From contig JAAYCN010000067.1 of the NCBI GenBank assembly GCA_012729755.1, forward strand, positions 1 through 64,000: a DNA stretch of 64,000 nucleotides. Reading direction: 5' to 3'. The notes beneath the pieces were generated by a model that did no database searches, was not told where the DNA came from, and saw nothing but the letters and a program-made list of their open reading frames with translations. Below are positions 61,031-64,000 of the stretch, piece after piece. Source of the DNA: Chloroflexota bacterium. GTDB taxonomy: Bacteria > Chloroflexota > Anaerolineae > Anaerolineales > Anaerolineaceae. Both the position numbers and the translations under genes were made by a program. Within the stretch, counting starts at the first letter, position 1. Every line of letters starts with the position of its first letter.

Positions 61031-62311
61031 ATGGATAAAGACACTTCGATCATCGTTAAGGGAATCTCTAAACGCTACAGAATCGGTGTGGCGCAGGAAA
61101 GGGCGGATACGCTGCGCGATCTGATCACCAGCTCAGGCCAGAGAATTGGCAGCATTTTCAGAAAAAAATCAGAACCCAAGGCTGGGATTGACTATATCTG
61201 GGCGCTCAAAGATGTCAGTTTTGAGGTCAAACAGGGCCAGGCATTGGGGATTATCGGCCGCAATGGCGCCGGCAAGAGCACGCTGCTCAAGGTGTTATCG
61301 CGGGTGACTGACCCCACCGAAGGCTATGGCGAACTGCGCGGCCGGGTGGGCTCGCTGCTTGAAGTGGGCACAGGTTTTCACCCCGAACTGAGCGGGCGGG
61401 AAAACATCTTTTTGAACGGGGCGATCTTAGGCATGCACCGTAAGGAAATTGAAGCACGTTTTGACGAGATTGTTGATTTCTCTGAAGTCGGCCAGTTTAT
61501 TGATACGCCGGTGAAGCGTTATTCTTCGGGGATGTATCTTCGGCTGGCTTTCGCTGTCGCGGCTCATCTTGAGCCGGAAATTCTGGTCGTGGATGAGGTG
61601 TTGGCGGTAGGAGACGCGGATTTCCAGCGCAAATGCCTGGGAAAGATGGGCGATGTGGCCAGCGCGGGGCGCACGGTATTGTTTGTGAGTCACAATATGA
61701 GCGCGATTCAGCGCCTGACCCAGGAATCAATCGTTTTAGACAAAGGCACAGTGCTGTTGAGAGCGCCGTCAAATGAAGCGGTGGATTTTTATCTCAACCG
61801 CGGATTATCAAAGCTGGGGGAACGCTATTGGGAGGCAGACGAGGTGCCAGCCGCTTCGGCGCCGTTCAGGCCGCTGGCAATCAGAATTGTCGATAAAAAT
61901 GGCGTGGTTTCAGACTCGGTGCGGTCGGTTGACCCAATCACGCTGGAAATTGACTATCAATTGGAGCAGGAAGTTACCGGGCTGAGGGTGGGGTTCTATT
62001 TGTTCACCACGCGCGGTGAACCGGTTTTCACCAGTTTTGACACCGATTCAAGCGAGTTGTTCGCCGAACACACCTCGCGGGCGAAGGGCGTTTATACCAG
62101 CCGATGTGTTATTCCGGCCAATACCATGAACGAGGGACGGTTCTTTTTGGGTTTGAACGCCAGTTCATACGGCATCAGGCGATATTTTCAGGACGAGCAA
62201 GCTTTGAGCTTCAGCGTGGACGCCAGTGGCGCTCCGGGCACACATTGGCCGGAGGCGCGGCCAGGCGCGGTGAGGCCAGTTTTGAATTGGGAAATCGAGA
62301 AGAAGGCTTAA
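61031..62311 (+). CDS. ABC polysaccharide exporter ATPase (Wzt-like)
   Basis: A 426-residue protein. N-terminal ATPase: GIIGRNGAGKSTLLKVLSRV (Walker A), GFHPELSGRENIFLNG, YSSGMYLRLAFAVAAHL (signature), EILVVDEVLAVGDADFQRK (Walker B). C-terminal about 150 residues form a beta domain like the Wzt substrate-recognition domain that reads the capped end of the polymer. Only 2 bases after wzm. Confidence 0.93.
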   Translation: MDKDTSIIVKGISKRYRIGVAQERADTLRDLITSSGQRIGSIFRKKSEPKAGIDYIWALKDVSFEVKQGQALGIIGRNGAGKSTLLKVLSRVTDPTEGYGELRGRVGSLLEVGTGFHPELSGRENIFLNGAILGMHRKEIEARFDEIVDFSEVGQFIDTPVKRYSSGMYLRLAFAVAAHLEPEILVVDEVLAVGDADFQRKCLGKMGDVASAGRTVLFVSHNMSAIQRLTQESIVLDKGTVLLRAPSNEAVDFYLNRGLSKLGERYWEADEVPAASAPFRPLAIRIVDKNGVVSDSVRSVDPITLEIDYQLEQEVTGLRVGFYLFTTRGEPVFTSFDTDSSELFAEHTSRAKGVYTSRCVIPANTMNEGRFFLGLNASSYGIRRYFQDEQALSFSVDASGAPGTHWPEARPGAVRPVLNWEIEKKA

Positions 62312-62312
62312 G

Positions 62313-63962
62313 ATGGCAGACAAAGAAAAAATCAAACATGCTTTGGGGAAACTGCCATGGGTGAGTGAAGCCTGGTGGGCGGTGAGAGGTAAGAAGAAAC
62401 CTTGGTCATCTCATTTTAAGCTTGAGGGGCTGAGAGGGGTGCTGACGGGGGCGGTGACGGACGTGAGGCAGTTGGCTATGCAAAACGGCCACCCAAAAAA
62501 GGTCTTGGTATTCGCATCGCTGCATTATTGGATCGAACAGGCGGGGTTAATCGCGCTGGCTTTGGCCGGACAGGGGCATAAGGTCGCTTTGGGGTACTTG
62601 CCTTACGCGGATTGGGACAAGCCGATCAACGATTTTGATCTGCGCCGGCAGGCGGTTTATGCGAAAGAAGCGCTTAAGCCGGCTGAAGAGGTGATGAAGG
62701 TGGCTTGTCTGACTGACGCGGCTGTTAAACGTGGCAAGTTGCTCGGCCTGCCCGAAGAGACAGCCGATATTATTGAGCATGTTTCGCGCTACGATGTGAT
62801 GTATACGCGCCAAATTGAAACGGTTGATCCTGAGGATCCGCTTTATCTGCTGAGAATGGAGCGAAATGCCAAGGCTGCCTTGGCTTTATATCGCTGGTTC
62901 AGCCAGGAGAGCCCAGATGTAGTGATTGTGCCTAATGGCACCATCCTCGAAATGGGCGTGGCTTACGCGATGGCGCGCGTGATGGGCATTCACGCGGTCA
63001 CTTTTGAGTTCGCGGATCAACGCGAACGCATCTGGCTGGCGCAGGACAGCGAGATTATGACTCACGATACCACCGCGCTGTGGTCGGCGCTTGGTAATCG
63101 GCCTTTGCCTGAAAGAGCGCGTGAGAAACTCGTCGAACTGTTTAGCGCGCGCAAAAAAGCGATCACCTGGGGCGAATTCGCCAGGCAGTGGCAGGCAAGC
63201 CCTCAGCGCGGTTCAAACGTGGTCAGGGAAGCGTTGGGTCTGGATGAACGTCCGCTTGCCCTGTTGGCGACGAATGTTTTAGGCGACAGTTTGACCCTGG
63301 GGCGTCAAAAAATCAGCGCGAGCATGGCGGAATGGGTCGTGAAAACAATCGATTGGTTTAGAAAGCGGCCGGACTTGCAGCTGGTCGCGCGCATCCACCC
63401 GGGCGAGCTGATCACACACGGTACCTCGATGGTGGAGGTGATTGAAGAACAGTTCGGCGGCCTGCCCGAAAACATTCATGTGATTAAGCCCGGCGAAAAG
63501 GTGAACACCTATGACCTGGTGGATCTGGCTGATTTTGGCCTGGTTTTTACCACCACAGTCGGGCTCGAAATGGCGATGGCTGGGCTGCCGGTGATGGTGG
63601 CTGGCAAGACACACTACGCCAACAAAGGTTTTACGCTGGACCCGCAGGATTGGGAAGAGTATCAGGATATGCTTGAGAAAGTTGCCAGTGACCCGGTCGG
63701 GGCAAGGCTGTCAAAGGCTCAGGTCGAACAGGCCTGGATGTACGCCTATTTGTTCTTCTTCGAATTCTCGCTGCCTTTCCCCTGGCACTTATTGTGGCTG
63801 GCAGATGATTTTAAAGCGCGCCCGATGCGTTATGTGCTGAACCACCAGGGTCAGGAAAAATACGCGAAAACCTTTGGCTACCTGGTTGGCGAGCCGCTCA
63901 ATTGGCAGGAACGCGGCTTAGCGCGCCTCAATGAACAGGCGGAGGTAACCAATGCCGACTGA
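62313..63962 (+). CDS. Capsule-type GT-B protein (Capsule_synth-like)
   Basis: A 549-residue GT-B-like protein. The N-terminal half (KVLVFASLHYWIEQAGLIALALAGQGHKVALGYLPYADW) is Rossmann-like. The C-terminal half has LVARIHPGELITHGTSMVEV and YDLVDLADFGLVFTTTVGLEMAMAGLPVMVAGKTHY, the pattern of capsule polysaccharide biosynthesis (KpsS/LipB-like) proteins that bind a nucleotide sugar. Sits one base after wzt, overlapping the next gene by 11 bases. Exact reaction unknown. Confidence 0.65.
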   Translation: MADKEKIKHALGKLPWVSEAWWAVRGKKKPWSSHFKLEGLRGVLTGAVTDVRQLAMQNGHPKKVLVFASLHYWIEQAGLIALALAGQGHKVALGYLPYADWDKPINDFDLRRQAVYAKEALKPAEEVMKVACLTDAAVKRGKLLGLPEETADIIEHVSRYDVMYTRQIETVDPEDPLYLLRMERNAKAALALYRWFSQESPDVVIVPNGTILEMGVAYAMARVMGIHAVTFEFADQRERIWLAQDSEIMTHDTTALWSALGNRPLPERAREKLVELFSARKKAITWGEFARQWQASPQRGSNVVREALGLDERPLALLATNVLGDSLTLGRQKISASMAEWVVKTIDWFRKRPDLQLVARIHPGELITHGTSMVEVIEEQFGGLPENIHVIKPGEKVNTYDLVDLADFGLVFTTTVGLEMAMAGLPVMVAGKTHYANKGFTLDPQDWEEYQDMLEKVASDPVGARLSKAQVEQAWMYAYLFFFEFSLPFPWHLLWLADDFKARPMRYVLNHQGQEKYAKTFGYLVGEPLNWQERGLARLNEQAEVTNAD

Positions 63963-64000
63963 CCAGATCAAGGAGGAAGTCAGCCGCTTCTATAATCAGA
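63952..64000 (+). CDS. Start of next gene in the locus (truncated by the window)
   Basis: An ATG at 63952, with GGAGGT at 63941-63946, opens MPTDQIKEEVSRFYN up to the edge. The start resembles many SAM-dependent methyltransferases (KEEVSRFYN), but 16 codons are too few to decide. Confidence 0.6.
   Translation, partial: MPTDQIKEEVSRFYNQ

Overview
The window looks like a piece of a bacterial chromosome of the Chloroflexota, most likely class Anaerolineae. This is inferred from gene content and protein style: secreted proteins with long Thr/Pro-rich linkers, Asp-box and TolB-like propeller lipoproteins, LCP, VanW and LysM wall proteins without a Gram-negative outer-membrane set, DUF951, a DUF6391-like protein, DUF3467 and a translin family protein. 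I could not run searches, so the placement is an inference. Base composition is moderate GC. Most genes look vertically inherited; 5.7-12.3 kb is decayed and the HNH gene at 23.9-24.8 kb is richer in A+T.

Layout. 0-5.7 kb: polysaccharide deacetylase, metallo-beta-lactamase-fold hydrolase, a MerR/TipA-regulated ABC-2 exporter operon and an Asp-box lipoprotein. 5.7-12.3 kb: tRNA-Arg(GCG), an IS481-like transposase relic, two perfect parS sites, a long decayed PEP/pyruvate-binding gene and dnaN, with a dispersed hairpin repeat on each side. 12.3-22.8 kb: glycosidase-propeller lipoprotein, then housekeeping genes clpC, radA, an HExxH protein, a DUF6391-like protein, holA and an MFS gene. 22.8-25.2 kb: inositol-phosphatase-like gene, HNH nuclease and a 427-base non-coding stretch with a helically phased TGTGGAAAA cluster that may be the replication origin. 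25.2-30.3 kb: degenerate M14 peptidase, ArsR-MFS efflux pair, methyltransferase and SRP RNA. 30.4-35.8 kb: polar amino acid ABC importer, a membrane Cas4-like nuclease split over two overlapping genes, and an ssb-DUF3467-translin operon. 36-40 kb: C69 peptidase, esterase, tRNA-Pro, GT2, rnhB and a NifU-domain protein. 40-42.1 kb: a ChlI/ChlD-like chelatase ATPase and VWA domain separated by a frame change at an A10 run. 42.2-49.8 kb: sunset-domain lipoprotein, LCP ligase, Trm112-like protein, VanW, LysM, a GIY-YIG-galactokinase fusion and a site-2 protease. 49.9-53.8 kb: DUF951, a GT28 glycolipid synthase, tsaE-tsaB-rimI and family-4 uracil-DNA glycosylase. 53.9-64 kb: an exopolysaccharide/O-antigen-type locus with sugar-nucleotide enzymes, a regulator, a Wzm/Wzt-type ABC exporter and a capsule-type GT-B protein, continuing past the end.

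How the parts fit. parS, dnaN and the TGTGGAAAA cluster lie within 18 kb, and G/C counts in hand-sampled rows of minus-strand genes tend to change sign near 24-25 kb, so the window may span the replication origin. dnaA and parAB are not here. The right half is devoted to the cell envelope: wall-linked glycopolymer attachment (LCP), wall binding (VanW, LysM, M23), glycolipid synthesis and surface polysaccharide export.

Limits: starts, domain names and RNA boundaries come from reading motifs by eye. Functional calls for the DUFs, the degenerate peptidase and the GT-B protein are tentative.
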